Both the position numbers and the translations under genes were made by a program. A stretch of DNA of 64,000 nucleotides, taken from contig JAVHVE010000003.1 of the NCBI GenBank assembly GCA_032160705.1, forward strand, positions 21,774-85,773, read 5' to 3'. Below, one piece after another: positions 8,714 to 16,242 of this stretch (positions within the stretch are counted from its first letter, which is position 1; each line of letters starts with the position of its first letter). A model generated the notes under the pieces. It ran no database searches. It worked only from the letters and a program-made list of their open reading frames with translations, and was not told the origin of the DNA. Source of the DNA: QHXM01 sp032160705. GTDB lineage: Bacteria; Acidobacteriota; Blastocatellia; Pyrinomonadales; Pyrinomonadaceae.

Positions 8714-9850
8714 TTGAGAATCCTGCACCTTAGCTCGGCGCGCGCGCTTGGCGGCGGCGAAAGACATCTGGCCGATTTGGCTGGCGCGCTTCAGGAGCGC
8801 GGGCACGAAGTTTACGCCGCGCTCCCTTCCACCTCCCCGCTTCGGGCTGAACTCAACGCTCTGCCTGCGACGAACATTTTTACCTTGCGTCTACGCAACG
8901 CGCTCGACATTGGCAGCGCACTGGAACTCGCGCGACACGTTCGCGACCATCGAATAGAGATTGTTCACGCTCACGTGGCGCGTGACTACCCGCTGGCGGC
9001 GCTCGCCGTTAGCCGCGCTTCCCCCGCCAAGCTCATCATCACGCGCCACGTTCTTTTTCGGCTTAACCGGCTTCACGCTGTCACGTTTCGTCAGGCACGC
9101 CGCGTCATCGCCGTCTCTCAGGCGGTCGGGCGCTCTCTCGCCGCCCAAAAGATTTTCCCCGCGCGAAAAATTACGGTCATTCCAAACGGGATTGACTTTC
9201 GCCGCTTTGACGCGAGTCTGCAAGGATTCGACCGTGAGGCGTTGCGTCGCCGGATGAAGATCCCGGCGGGGAGTGTGTTCGTCGGAACTGTTGGGGAGAT
9301 TAAGCGTCAAAAAGGCCACGAAGAATACTTGCGCGCAGCGGCCATCATCGCGCGCGAGAAAAGCAACGTGCATTTCGTCATCGCGGGCGGAGACAGCACG
9401 CGCACGGGCGAGCATCGCGCACATCTCGAACGCCTCGTCGCCGAGCTTAATTTAACGGGTCGCGTGCATCTCACGGGCTGGCTCGACGACATTGCACCGC
9501 TTCTGTCCGCGCTCGATGTTTACGTCTCAGCGTCGCACACGGAATCATTCGGCCTGGCGATAGTCGAAGCGATGGCCGCGGGGCGCGCGGTAGTCGCGAC
9601 CGCGACCGAAGGCGCGCGCGAAATTATTGATGATGAAGAGAAGGGCATAATCGTCGCGGTCGGAGATCATCAAGCGATGGCAGCTTCCGTCCTGAATCTG
9701 CTCGAAGACGATAACTCGCGCGCGCGCATCGGCAAACTCGCCCAGGCACATGCGCGCGAACGCTTCAGCCTCGACCGCATGGTTGACGCAACTGAGCAAG
9801 TCTATTTTGAAGTGCAGGAGACAGAAGACAGAAGTCAGGAGACAGAATAA
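8714..9850 (+). CDS. Glycosyltransferase family 4 (GT-B fold)
   Basis: About 378 residues. TTG 8714 is preferred over ATG 8639 because the sequence before it is encoded wholly by the hairpin, while family similarity starts at LRILHLSSARALGGGERH (nucleotide-sugar fold beta-1 and Gly-rich loop). Downstream are KITVIPNGIDFRRF, VGTVGEIKRQKGHEEYL and the donor-binding SASHTESFGLAIVEAMAAG (E-x7-E). It probably transfers a sugar to lipid or polysaccharide on the cytoplasmic face. The last 12 codons (QETEDRSQETE) come from the next hairpin arm. No Shine-Dalgarno sequence is visible. Confidence 0.9.
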   Translation: MRILHLSSARALGGGERHLADLAGALQERGHEVYAALPSTSPLRAELNALPATNIFTLRLRNALDIGSALELARHVRDHRIEIVHAHVARDYPLAALAVSRASPAKLIITRHVLFRLNRLHAVTFRQARRVIAVSQAVGRSLAAQKIFPARKITVIPNGIDFRRFDASLQGFDREALRRRMKIPAGSVFVGTVGEIKRQKGHEEYLRAAAIIAREKSNVHFVIAGGDSTRTGEHRAHLERLVAELNLTGRVHLTGWLDDIAPLLSALDVYVSASHTESFGLAIVEAMAAGRAVVATATEGAREIIDDEEKGIIVAVGDHQAMAASVLNLLEDDNSRARIGKLAQAHARERFSLDRMVDATEQVYFEVQETEDRSQETE

Positions 9851-9919
9851 AAGAAAATCTGTTGATGTGGGTTTCCGCCTTATTATTCTGACTTCTGACT
9901 CCTGGATTCTGTATTCTGC
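9815..9919. repeat. Heptamer hairpin, GACAGAA/CAGGAGT type, shared by two convergent genes
   Basis: The left arm 9815-9849 and right arm 9884-9919 are built of GACAGAA, GTCAGGA and similar heptamers. The loop contains GTGGGTTTCCGCCTTA, a core seen in other copies. The left arm encodes the C-terminus of the glycosyltransferase and the right arm, on the other strand, that of the pterin dehydratase. Confidence 0.92.
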
Positions 9920-10251
9920 TTTCCCGTCTCCCGTGCGTCAATTTTCGCGGCAAGGATAAAGTCGCTCTCGGTGAGGCCGTCAATCTTGTGCGTCCAGATG
10001 GTGATCTCTGCGCGTCCCCAGCCGAAAGAGATGTCCGGGTGATGTCCCTGCTCTTCCGCCAGTTCTCCGACGCGATTGACGAAAAGGAGCGCCTCGCGGA
10101 AATTCTTAAACTCGAAAATTTTCCGCAGGTGATGCTCCTCAATCACGTCCCAGCCGTCCAATTCCCGGAGGAGGTTTTGTATCTCAGCACCGCGCAAGGG
10201 CGGCACTCCGCCGCGACACGGCACGCAGTCGCGGCTCGCCAGATCGTTCAT
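9883..10251 (-). CDS. phhB: Pterin-4a-carbinolamine dehydratase
   Basis: 122 residues, close to the family size of about 100-118. The signature EEQGHHPDISFGWGRAEITI contains the catalytic HHP motif, preceded by LDGWDVIEEHHLRKIFEFKN. The enzyme dehydrates 4a-hydroxytetrahydropterin, regenerating the cofactor of aromatic amino acid hydroxylases; some members serve other pterin roles. No hydroxylase gene is nearby. The normal end is near ILAAKIDA; the following GKQNTESRSQKSE is encoded by the hairpin. Confidence 0.93.
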   Translation of the reverse strand: MNDLASRDCVPCRGGVPPLRGAEIQNLLRELDGWDVIEEHHLRKIFEFKNFREALLFVNRVGELAEEQGHHPDISFGWGRAEITIWTHKIDGLTESDFILAAKIDARETGKQNTESRSQKSE

Positions 10252-10511
10252 CCTTCTTCCCTCGACTTATAATTTTATCCAGTCAAGTGCATTCTAGCCG
10301 ATGATGCCACCGGGATGAAAAGAACCTGCAAGCTAGGAATCTACGGTCTGAACCGGGCGGTGGAGACTTGGCAAACAGCCTCGCAAGCGGATAGTCTTAC
10401 AGGTCAAGCTATCAGTTTTTAGTTTTCAGTTTTCAGTTTTCAGCAAGATTCGGCTGTCCCTTGCTGAAAACTGAAAACTGAAAACTGATTCCTTTTTTAA
10501 GGAGAACATTC
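10252..10511. other. Divergent intergenic region phhB / DUF1015 gene
   Basis: 260 bases with start codons on both sides. No ORF or RNA gene was recognised. It contains the TTTTCAG hairpin at 10412-10488 and an otherwise unremarkable 150-base stretch that should hold promoters for both directions. Confidence 0.4.
10412..10488. repeat. Heptamer hairpin, TTTTCAG type
   Basis: Left arm 10412-10447 and right arm 10460-10488 consist of TTTTCAG and AACTGAA heptamers, with a loop of only about 12 bases. The same unit forms the inner hairpin at 15044-15129. Confidence 0.9.
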
Positions 10512-11738
10512 GTGGCAATCATCCAGCCTTTTAGCGCTTTGCGACCACCTGCCGAGAAAGTCGCGCTGGTTGCAAGTCCGCCTTACGATGTCGTCAGCAC
10601 GGAAGAAGCGCGCTCATTGGCCGCCGATAATCCTTTGAGTTTTCTTCACGTCTCGCGCCCGGAGATTGATTTGCCCGAAGGCATGGACATCCATTCGGAC
10701 GCAGTTTACGGGAAAGCCGCAGACAATTTTGAGAAGTTGAGAAGGGAGTGCCCGCTCGCAGAGGAAGAGACGCCGAGCGTCTATCTCTATCGCCTGATTA
10801 TGGGTGAGCATGAGCAGATCGGCGTCGTCGCCTGCTGCTCGGTTGATGACTACGACCGGAACTTGATTCGCAAACACGAGCGCACGCGCCGCGACAAAGA
10901 GGACGACCGCACGCGCCACATGCTGACTTTAAATTCGCAGACCGGCCCCGTCTTTCTCACCTATCGCGCCCGACCTGAGATAGACATGATGGTGATGGAG
11001 ACGACCGGAAGTGCTGCCCTCTACGATTTCACAGCCCCCGACGGCGTCCAGCACACAGTCTGGCGCGCTCCAGACCCCGTGCGCTTCGTCCAGGCTTTTC
11101 GCGAAGTGCCGCTGCTCTATATCGCCGACGGGCATCACCGCGCGGCGAGCGCGTCGCGCGCCCGCGCCGACTTGAAAGATCGCAGCTTCGGCTATACGGG
11201 CGATGAAGAGTACAACTATTTTCTCAGTGTGATTTTTCCCGACCAGCAGTTGCAGATACTTCCCTACAACCGCATCGTCCGCGATCTGAACAACCTGACG
11301 GCAGGCGAGTTTTTCCTGAAAGTCACAACGAAATTCGACGTCATGGAAGACGCGCCGCCCACGCCCGCGAGACCGGGACAATGGAGCATGTACTTCGTCA
11401 AACGCTGGTACGGATTGACGCTCAAAGATGCTCCCGCACAAACGGACGATCCTGTGGCTTCGCTCGACGTGAGCCTGCTGCAAGATTACCTGCTTGATCC
11501 TATCCTTGGCATTAAGGACGTGCGGACAGACAAGCGCATAGATTTCATCGGCGGCATTCGCGGCACGGAGGAGCTGGAAAGGCTGGTGGAAGACCGTCAA
11601 GCCGCCGTGGCCTTCTCGCTTCACCCGACGACCGTCGAAGACCTCTTGCGCGTCGCGGACGCCGAAGGCATCATGCCGCCCAAGTCAACCTGGTTCGAGC
11701 CGAAACTGAGAGACGGAATTCTGATTCATAATATCTAA
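10512..11738 (+). CDS. DUF1015 family protein
   Basis: 408 residues starting at GTG 10512, with AAGGAG placed 8 bases upstream. IIQPFSALRPPAEKV, SPPYDVVSTEEAR and YIADGHHRAASASRARAD are hallmarks of DUF1015 (COG4198), soluble proteins of unknown biochemical activity. In many bacteria they neighbour serA and serC, and here serA follows after 113 bases and serC is two genes further on. A role linked to phosphoserine or serine metabolism is a context inference only. Confidence 0.9.
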   Translation: MAIIQPFSALRPPAEKVALVASPPYDVVSTEEARSLAADNPLSFLHVSRPEIDLPEGMDIHSDAVYGKAADNFEKLRRECPLAEEETPSVYLYRLIMGEHEQIGVVACCSVDDYDRNLIRKHERTRRDKEDDRTRHMLTLNSQTGPVFLTYRARPEIDMMVMETTGSAALYDFTAPDGVQHTVWRAPDPVRFVQAFREVPLLYIADGHHRAASASRARADLKDRSFGYTGDEEYNYFLSVIFPDQQLQILPYNRIVRDLNNLTAGEFFLKVTTKFDVMEDAPPTPARPGQWSMYFVKRWYGLTLKDAPAQTDDPVASLDVSLLQDYLLDPILGIKDVRTDKRIDFIGGIRGTEELERLVEDRQAAVAFSLHPTTVEDLLRVADAEGIMPPKSTWFEPKLRDGILIHNI

Positions 11739-11842
11739 CAGGAGACAGAAGACAGGAGTCAGGAGACAGAAGAAAAGAAAATCTGTGAATGTGGTTGCCA
11801 CCTTATTATTCTGACTCCTGACTCCTGTCTTCTGTATTCTGC
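11739..11842. repeat. Heptamer hairpin, GACAGAA/GTCAGGA type
   Basis: The left arm 11739-11772 pairs with 11810-11842. The loop contains GTGGTTGCCACCTTA, related to the core at 9867-9882. It begins at the DUF1015 stop and ends 9 bases before the serA ATG, replacing any Shine-Dalgarno sequence. Confidence 0.92.
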
Positions 11843-11851
11843 TTTTCGCTT

Positions 11852-13060
11852 ATGCACGTACTGATAGCTGATAAATTTGAGCAGTCGGGGCGCGACGGTT
11901 TGGCCGCGATTGGGTGCGAGGTTTCGTTCCAGCCTGATTTGAAGGATGGGGCGCTCGTCGAAGCGATCCAGACGCTGAACCCGGATGTGCTGGTCGTGCG
12001 TTCGACGAAAGTTACTGAGGCGATGCTGGAGGCGGGCGCGTTGAAGCTGGTCGTGCGCGCGGGCGCGGGCTACAACACGATTGACGTGGCGGCAGCATCG
12101 CGTCGCGGCATCTACGTCTCAAACTGTCCCGGCAAAAACGCCATCGCCGTCGCCGAGCTTGCTTTCGCCCTTGTTCTCGCGCTCGACCGCCGCATTGCGG
12201 ATAACGTCATCAGTCTGCGGCGCGGCGAATGGAACAAGAAAGAGTTTTCCAAAGCGCGCGGGCTTTATGGTCGCACTCTCGGCTTAATCGGCACGGGGCA
12301 GATCGGGCAGGAGATGATTCCACGTGCGCGAGCGTTTGGCATGAACGTCGTCGCGTGGAGTCGCAGTTTGACGGCTGAGCGCGCCGCGAGCTTAGGCGTC
12401 GAACGTCTGGACACTCCGCAGGCGGTCGCGCGCGTCGCAGATGTGGTCAGTGTGCATCTGGCATTAAAACCTGAGACGCGCTCGCTCGTCGGCGCGGACA
12501 TCTTCAACTCGATGAAGGAAGGCGCAATCTTCATCAACACTTCGCGCGGCGAGGTCCTAGATCAGAATGCTCTCGCTCATGCGTTGAAGACTCGCAACAT
12601 TCGCGCGGGGTTGGACGTTTTCGCGCAAGAGCCGACTTCGGCTGTGGGCGAGTTTACGGACGAGATTGCGAGGGAAGAGAATCTTTACGGCACGCATCAC
12701 ATCGGCGCTTCGACCGATCAGGCGCAGGAGGCGATTGCTGCCGAGACCGTCCGCATCGTGCAATCTTTCAAAGAGACAGGCCGTGTGCCGAACGTCGTCA
12801 ACCTCGCGCAGGGCACGCCCGCCACGCACACGCTCGTCGTTCGCCATCAGGATCGCCCCGGCGTGCTCGCGCACGTCCTCGACGCCGTCCGTAGCGCGAA
12901 CATCAACGTGCAGGAGATGGAAAACATCATCTTTGAAGGCTCTGAGGCGGCAGTCGCCCGCATTAACTTAGAAGCCGCGCCGCCGGCAGACACGCTTGAG
13001 CGGCTGCGCTCAGAGAACCCGGACATCCTGGAACTTAGTCTTCTGGAAATCAGAAGCTAA
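11852..13060 (+). CDS. serA: D-3-phosphoglycerate dehydrogenase with C-terminal ACT domain
   Basis: 402 residues. It catalyses NAD-dependent oxidation of 3-phosphoglycerate, the first step of serine synthesis. The 2-hydroxyacid dehydrogenase fold shows VVRAGAGYNTIDV, the NAD-binding LGLIGTGQIGQEM, catalytic Arg in NTSRGEVLD, Glu in DVFAQEPT and His in THHIGAST. An ACT domain (HQDRPGVLAHVLDAVRSANINV) occupies the last 75 residues and probably gives serine feedback. It is shorter than four-domain SerA enzymes. serC downstream supports the assignment. Confidence 0.93.
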   Translation: MHVLIADKFEQSGRDGLAAIGCEVSFQPDLKDGALVEAIQTLNPDVLVVRSTKVTEAMLEAGALKLVVRAGAGYNTIDVAAASRRGIYVSNCPGKNAIAVAELAFALVLALDRRIADNVISLRRGEWNKKEFSKARGLYGRTLGLIGTGQIGQEMIPRARAFGMNVVAWSRSLTAERAASLGVERLDTPQAVARVADVVSVHLALKPETRSLVGADIFNSMKEGAIFINTSRGEVLDQNALAHALKTRNIRAGLDVFAQEPTSAVGEFTDEIAREENLYGTHHIGASTDQAQEAIAAETVRIVQSFKETGRVPNVVNLAQGTPATHTLVVRHQDRPGVLAHVLDAVRSANINVQEMENIIFEGSEAAVARINLEAAPPADTLERLRSENPDILELSLLEIRS

Positions 13061-13064
13061 ACAC

Positions 13065-13853
13065 ATGAACTGCACACTCATCACAGGCGCGTCGAGCGGC
13101 ATCGGTGAAGCCTTTGCGCGCAGGTTGGCGGCGCGAGGCGAGAATGTCTTGCTGGTGGCGCGCTCGGAAGATAAGCTGGCGAGCCTGTGTAATGAGCTTG
13201 GTCGGGCAGATAACGTCAGCGCGCAATATGTTGCGCTGGATTTGACCGAGAAGGATGCGGCGGCGAGATTATTGGAAGAGACAAACCAGCGCGAGCTTGA
13301 AGTCGAGATGCTCATCAACAACGCGGGCTTTGGTTCGATGGGGGATTTCACGGCGCTCGACGTGGAGCGCGAGCTTGAGATGATTGACCTGAACATCAAG
13401 TCACTCGTCGCGCTGACGCACCTTTACCTCAAGCCGATGCGCGAGCGCAAAAGCGGCACGATCATCAACGTCGCTTCGACCGCAGCCTTTCAGGGCGTGC
13501 CGTACATGGCGACCTACGCCGCGACCAAAGCCTTCGTGCTCGCTTTCTCCGAAGCCCTGTGGGACGAGAATCGCGCGTTCAATGTTCACGTCATGGCGCT
13601 TTGCCCCGGCGTGACGGAGACAAATTTCTTCGCGGCGGCAAACTCCGACAAGCCGCCGATGCGCGTCGCGCAGACCGCTGACCAGGTGGTTGACACGGCG
13701 CTCACGGGGCTCAAACGCGGCAAGAGCCACATCATTTCCGGCTGGACGAATTACATTATGACCGAATCCGAGCGGCTCGTTCCGCGCTCTGTCGTCGCCC
13801 GCATCGCGGGCAAAGCGATGCGACCAAAGTACGCTAAAAACAGTGACAAGTGA
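13065..13853 (+). CDS. Short-chain dehydrogenase/reductase
   Basis: 262 residues starting at ATG 13065, 4 bases after serA, so co-transcribed. The classical SDR signature is complete: TGASSGIGEAFARR (cofactor loop), NNAGFG, catalytic Ser in INVASTAAFQG and YMATYAATKAF (Tyr-x3-Lys). The Arg in LLVARSEDKL after beta-2 favours NADP(H). The substrate is unknown. Its placement between serA and serC does not by itself imply a serine role. The last codons (NSDK) run into the following hairpin. Confidence 0.9.
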   Translation: MNCTLITGASSGIGEAFARRLAARGENVLLVARSEDKLASLCNELGRADNVSAQYVALDLTEKDAAARLLEETNQRELEVEMLINNAGFGSMGDFTALDVERELEMIDLNIKSLVALTHLYLKPMRERKSGTIINVASTAAFQGVPYMATYAATKAFVLAFSEALWDENRAFNVHVMALCPGVTETNFFAAANSDKPPMRVAQTADQVVDTALTGLKRGKSHIISGWTNYIMTESERLVPRSVVARIAGKAMRPKYAKNSDK

Positions 13854-13911
13854 CAGGTGACAGGTGACAAGAAAGAACAAGGATTTAACTTGTCACCTGT
13901 CACCTGTCACG
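13842..13911. repeat. Heptamer hairpin, GTGACAG type
   Basis: Left arm 13842-13871 and right arm 13888-13911. The loop, AGAAAGAACAAGGATTTAA, is nearly the reverse complement of the loop at 370-394. The right end carries GTCACGGCTTTT, as in the other copies of this type. Confidence 0.9.
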
Positions 13912-13930
13912 GCTTTTAGGAGAGAAAAGA

Positions 13931-15016
13931 ATGACCGAGAGAATTTTTAACTTCAGTGCTGGCCCGGCGATGTTGCCGCTGCCTGTTTTGGAAGAGGCGC
14001 AGCGCGAATTGGTGAGTTTGCCCGGTGTGGGGATGTCCGTGATGGAGATTAGTCATCGCTCGAAGGCGTTTGACGAGATCATCGGGCGGGCGGAGGCGGG
14101 TTTGCGAGAGTTGTTTGGTTTGCCCGAAAGCTATCACGTGCTCTTTTTGCAGGGCGGCGCGAGTTTACAGTTTTCGATGATTCCGATGAACCTGCTGCCA
14201 AAAGAGGGAAGCGCCGATTACATCGTCACTGGAAGCTGGGGCAAGAAGGCCGTCAAAGAAGCGAAGCGCGAGGGGGCGGTGAACCTCGCGGCGACGATGG
14301 CCGATGGCGGCTTCACACGCACACCTCAACAGGATGAACTCAAACTCGACCCGAAGGCCGCGTATGTTCACCTGACGACGAACGAGACGATTGAAGGTGT
14401 GGAGTGGAAGAGTGAGCCTGAGACGGGGGACGTGCCGCTCGTCGCGGATGCTTCGAGCGATATTCTTTCGCATCGCATCCCGGTCGAAAAATACGCGCTC
14501 ATCTATGCCGGAGCGCAGAAGAACATGGGGCCGAGCGGCGTCACCCTCGTCATCATCCGCGACGATCTTTTGCAGCGCATCCCCGAAGGGCTGCACACGA
14601 TGCTAGACTATCGCACACACGTCGAGAACAAGTCGCTCTACAACACGCCGAACACCTGGGGCATCTACATCATTGATCTCGTCTGCAAGTGGCTTCAGGG
14701 CAAGGGCGGGCTCGCGGGCATGGAGCGTGAGAACGAAGAGAAAGCCGGGTTGCTGTATGATGCGATTGACGCGACCTCGTTTTATCGCGGCCACGCCGAC
14801 GCGGACTCGCGCTCGATTATGAATGTCACGTTCCGACTGCCCTCAGAAGAGTTGGAGAAAAGGTTCGCCAGCGAAGCGACTGCTGCCGGGCTGGATGGCT
14901 TGAAAGGCCACCGCTCCGTCGGCGGCATCCGCGCCTCAATCTACAACGCTTTCCCGCGCGAAGGCGTCGAAGCTCTAGTCTCGTTTATGAAAGAGTTTGA
15001 AAAGAAGCACGGGTAA
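13931..15016 (+). CDS. serC: Phosphoserine aminotransferase
   Basis: 361 residues, matching the family length. It is a PLP-dependent enzyme converting 3-phosphohydroxypyruvate to phosphoserine, acting directly after SerA. FNFSAGPAMLPLPVLEEAQ is the family start, SVMEISHRSKAF and FLQGGASLQFSMIPMNLL follow, and YAGAQKNMGPSG contains the PLP-binding Lys. GGIRASIYNAFPREGVEALV closes the fold. AGGAGAG precedes the ATG. A phosphoserine phosphatase gene is not seen here. Confidence 0.96.
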   Translation: MTERIFNFSAGPAMLPLPVLEEAQRELVSLPGVGMSVMEISHRSKAFDEIIGRAEAGLRELFGLPESYHVLFLQGGASLQFSMIPMNLLPKEGSADYIVTGSWGKKAVKEAKREGAVNLAATMADGGFTRTPQQDELKLDPKAAYVHLTTNETIEGVEWKSEPETGDVPLVADASSDILSHRIPVEKYALIYAGAQKNMGPSGVTLVIIRDDLLQRIPEGLHTMLDYRTHVENKSLYNTPNTWGIYIIDLVCKWLQGKGGLAGMERENEEKAGLLYDAIDATSFYRGHADADSRSIMNVTFRLPSEELEKRFASEATAAGLDGLKGHRSVGGIRASIYNAFPREGVEALVSFMKEFEKKHG

Positions 15017-15167
15017 AAGCCGTGACAGGTGACAGGTGACAAGAACAGTTTTCAGTTTTTAGTTTTCAGTTTTCAGCAAAACTTCGCTGGCCACTGAAAC
15101 TGAAAACCGAAAACTGAAAACTGAAAACTCGTCTTCTCCTGTCACTTGTCACCTGTCACCTGTCACG
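15015..15167. repeat. Nested pair of heptamer hairpins (TTTTCAG inside GTGACAG)
   Basis: The outer arms at 15018-15042 and 15137-15167 are GTGACAG units. Entirely within their loop, a second hairpin has arms at 15044-15077 (TTTTCAG units) and 15092-15129. The outer part matches the elements at 341 and 13842, including AAAAGCCGTGAC at the end, and the inner part matches 10412-10488. This is what insertion of one element into another would leave. Confidence 0.92.
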
Positions 15168-15173
15168 ATTTTT

Positions 15174-16238
15174 ATGAAATATCTATCTACGCTCCTTGTC
15201 TTTATTCTCCTCATCGCTCCGCTTAAATCCGTCGAACCGACCGTCCGTGCAGTCTCGCCTGACGATGACCTCGCGCTGCCTGCTGAGAAGCATTTGCGAA
15301 ACGTGCGGCAGTTGACGTTCGGCGGCGAGAACGCCGAAGCGTATTTTTCCGGGGATGGACGCGAGTTGATCTTCCAATCCAAGCGCGATGGGCGCGAGTG
15401 CGACCAGATATACACGATGGGCGCGGACGGCGCTGGCGTGCGGATGGTCTCGACCGGCGAAGGGCGCACGACCTGTTCCTACTTCTTTCCGAAAAAGCGG
15501 CGCATCCTGTATGCGTCCACGCACAGGGCTGCGAAAGAGTGTCCGCCGAGACCGGATTTCCGGCGCGGCTACGTCTGGCCGATCTATCCATCGTATGACA
15601 TCTTCACTGCGCGCACCGATGGCTCAGACCTCAAGCAATTAACCAGCACGTCCGGCTATGACGCCGAAGCGACCATCTCGACGGACGGGAGCAAGATCGT
15701 CTTCACTTCGATGCGCGACGGCGACCTGGACATTTACACGATGGATGCGAACGGCAAACACGTGCGCCGCCTGACTTCGGAGCTTGGCTACGATGGCGGC
15801 CCCTTCTTCTCGCGCGATGGTCGTCAGATAGTCTATCGCGCCTATCACCCGCAGACGCCCGAACAGGTGGCGCGCTACAAGCAGAAGCTCACGGAAAATT
15901 TAATCGAGCCGACCGTCTTTGAACTCTGGGTGATGAACGCCGACGGGACAAACAAGCGGCAGGTGACACGATTAGGCGCGGCGAGCTTTGCGCCTTACTT
16001 CCTGCCTGATGGGCGACGCATCATCTTCGCCTCGAACGTCAACGACCCCAAAGGGCGCAACTTCGATCTCTACATGGTGAATGTTGACGGGACGGGTTTG
16101 GAACGCATCACCTATGAAGAAACCTTCGACGGCTTTCCGATGTTCTCGCCGGACGGGCGAAAGCTCGTCTTCGCCTCGAACCGCAACGCGAAGACGCGCG
16201 GCGACACGAACGTCTTCATCGCGGATTGGGTAGATTAA
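15174..16238 (+). CDS. Secreted PD40 (TolB-like) beta-propeller protein
   Basis: 354 residues with an N-terminal signal peptide (KYLSTLLVFILLIAPLKS). Repeated blocks of about 45 residues, such as DGRELIFQSKRDG, DGSKIVFTSMRDGDLDIYT, DGRRIIFASN and DGRKLVFASNRN, are PD40 blades, as in TolB and in prolyl oligopeptidase propellers. No hydrolase domain is attached. It ends 4 bases before the M28 peptidase gene, so the two are probably co-expressed and may act together on exported substrates. The start lies 6 bases after the hairpin, without a Shine-Dalgarno sequence. Confidence 0.87.
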   Translation: MKYLSTLLVFILLIAPLKSVEPTVRAVSPDDDLALPAEKHLRNVRQLTFGGENAEAYFSGDGRELIFQSKRDGRECDQIYTMGADGAGVRMVSTGEGRTTCSYFFPKKRRILYASTHRAAKECPPRPDFRRGYVWPIYPSYDIFTARTDGSDLKQLTSTSGYDAEATISTDGSKIVFTSMRDGDLDIYTMDANGKHVRRLTSELGYDGGPFFSRDGRQIVYRAYHPQTPEQVARYKQKLTENLIEPTVFELWVMNADGTNKRQVTRLGAASFAPYFLPDGRRIIFASNVNDPKGRNFDLYMVNVDGTGLERITYEETFDGFPMFSPDGRKLVFASNRNAKTRGDTNVFIADWVD

Positions 16239-16242
16239 AATT

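Noticed and set aside
10929..11624. 231-codon minus-strand frame
   Set aside because: Antisense of the DUF1015 gene; the plus-strand frame has clear family motifs.
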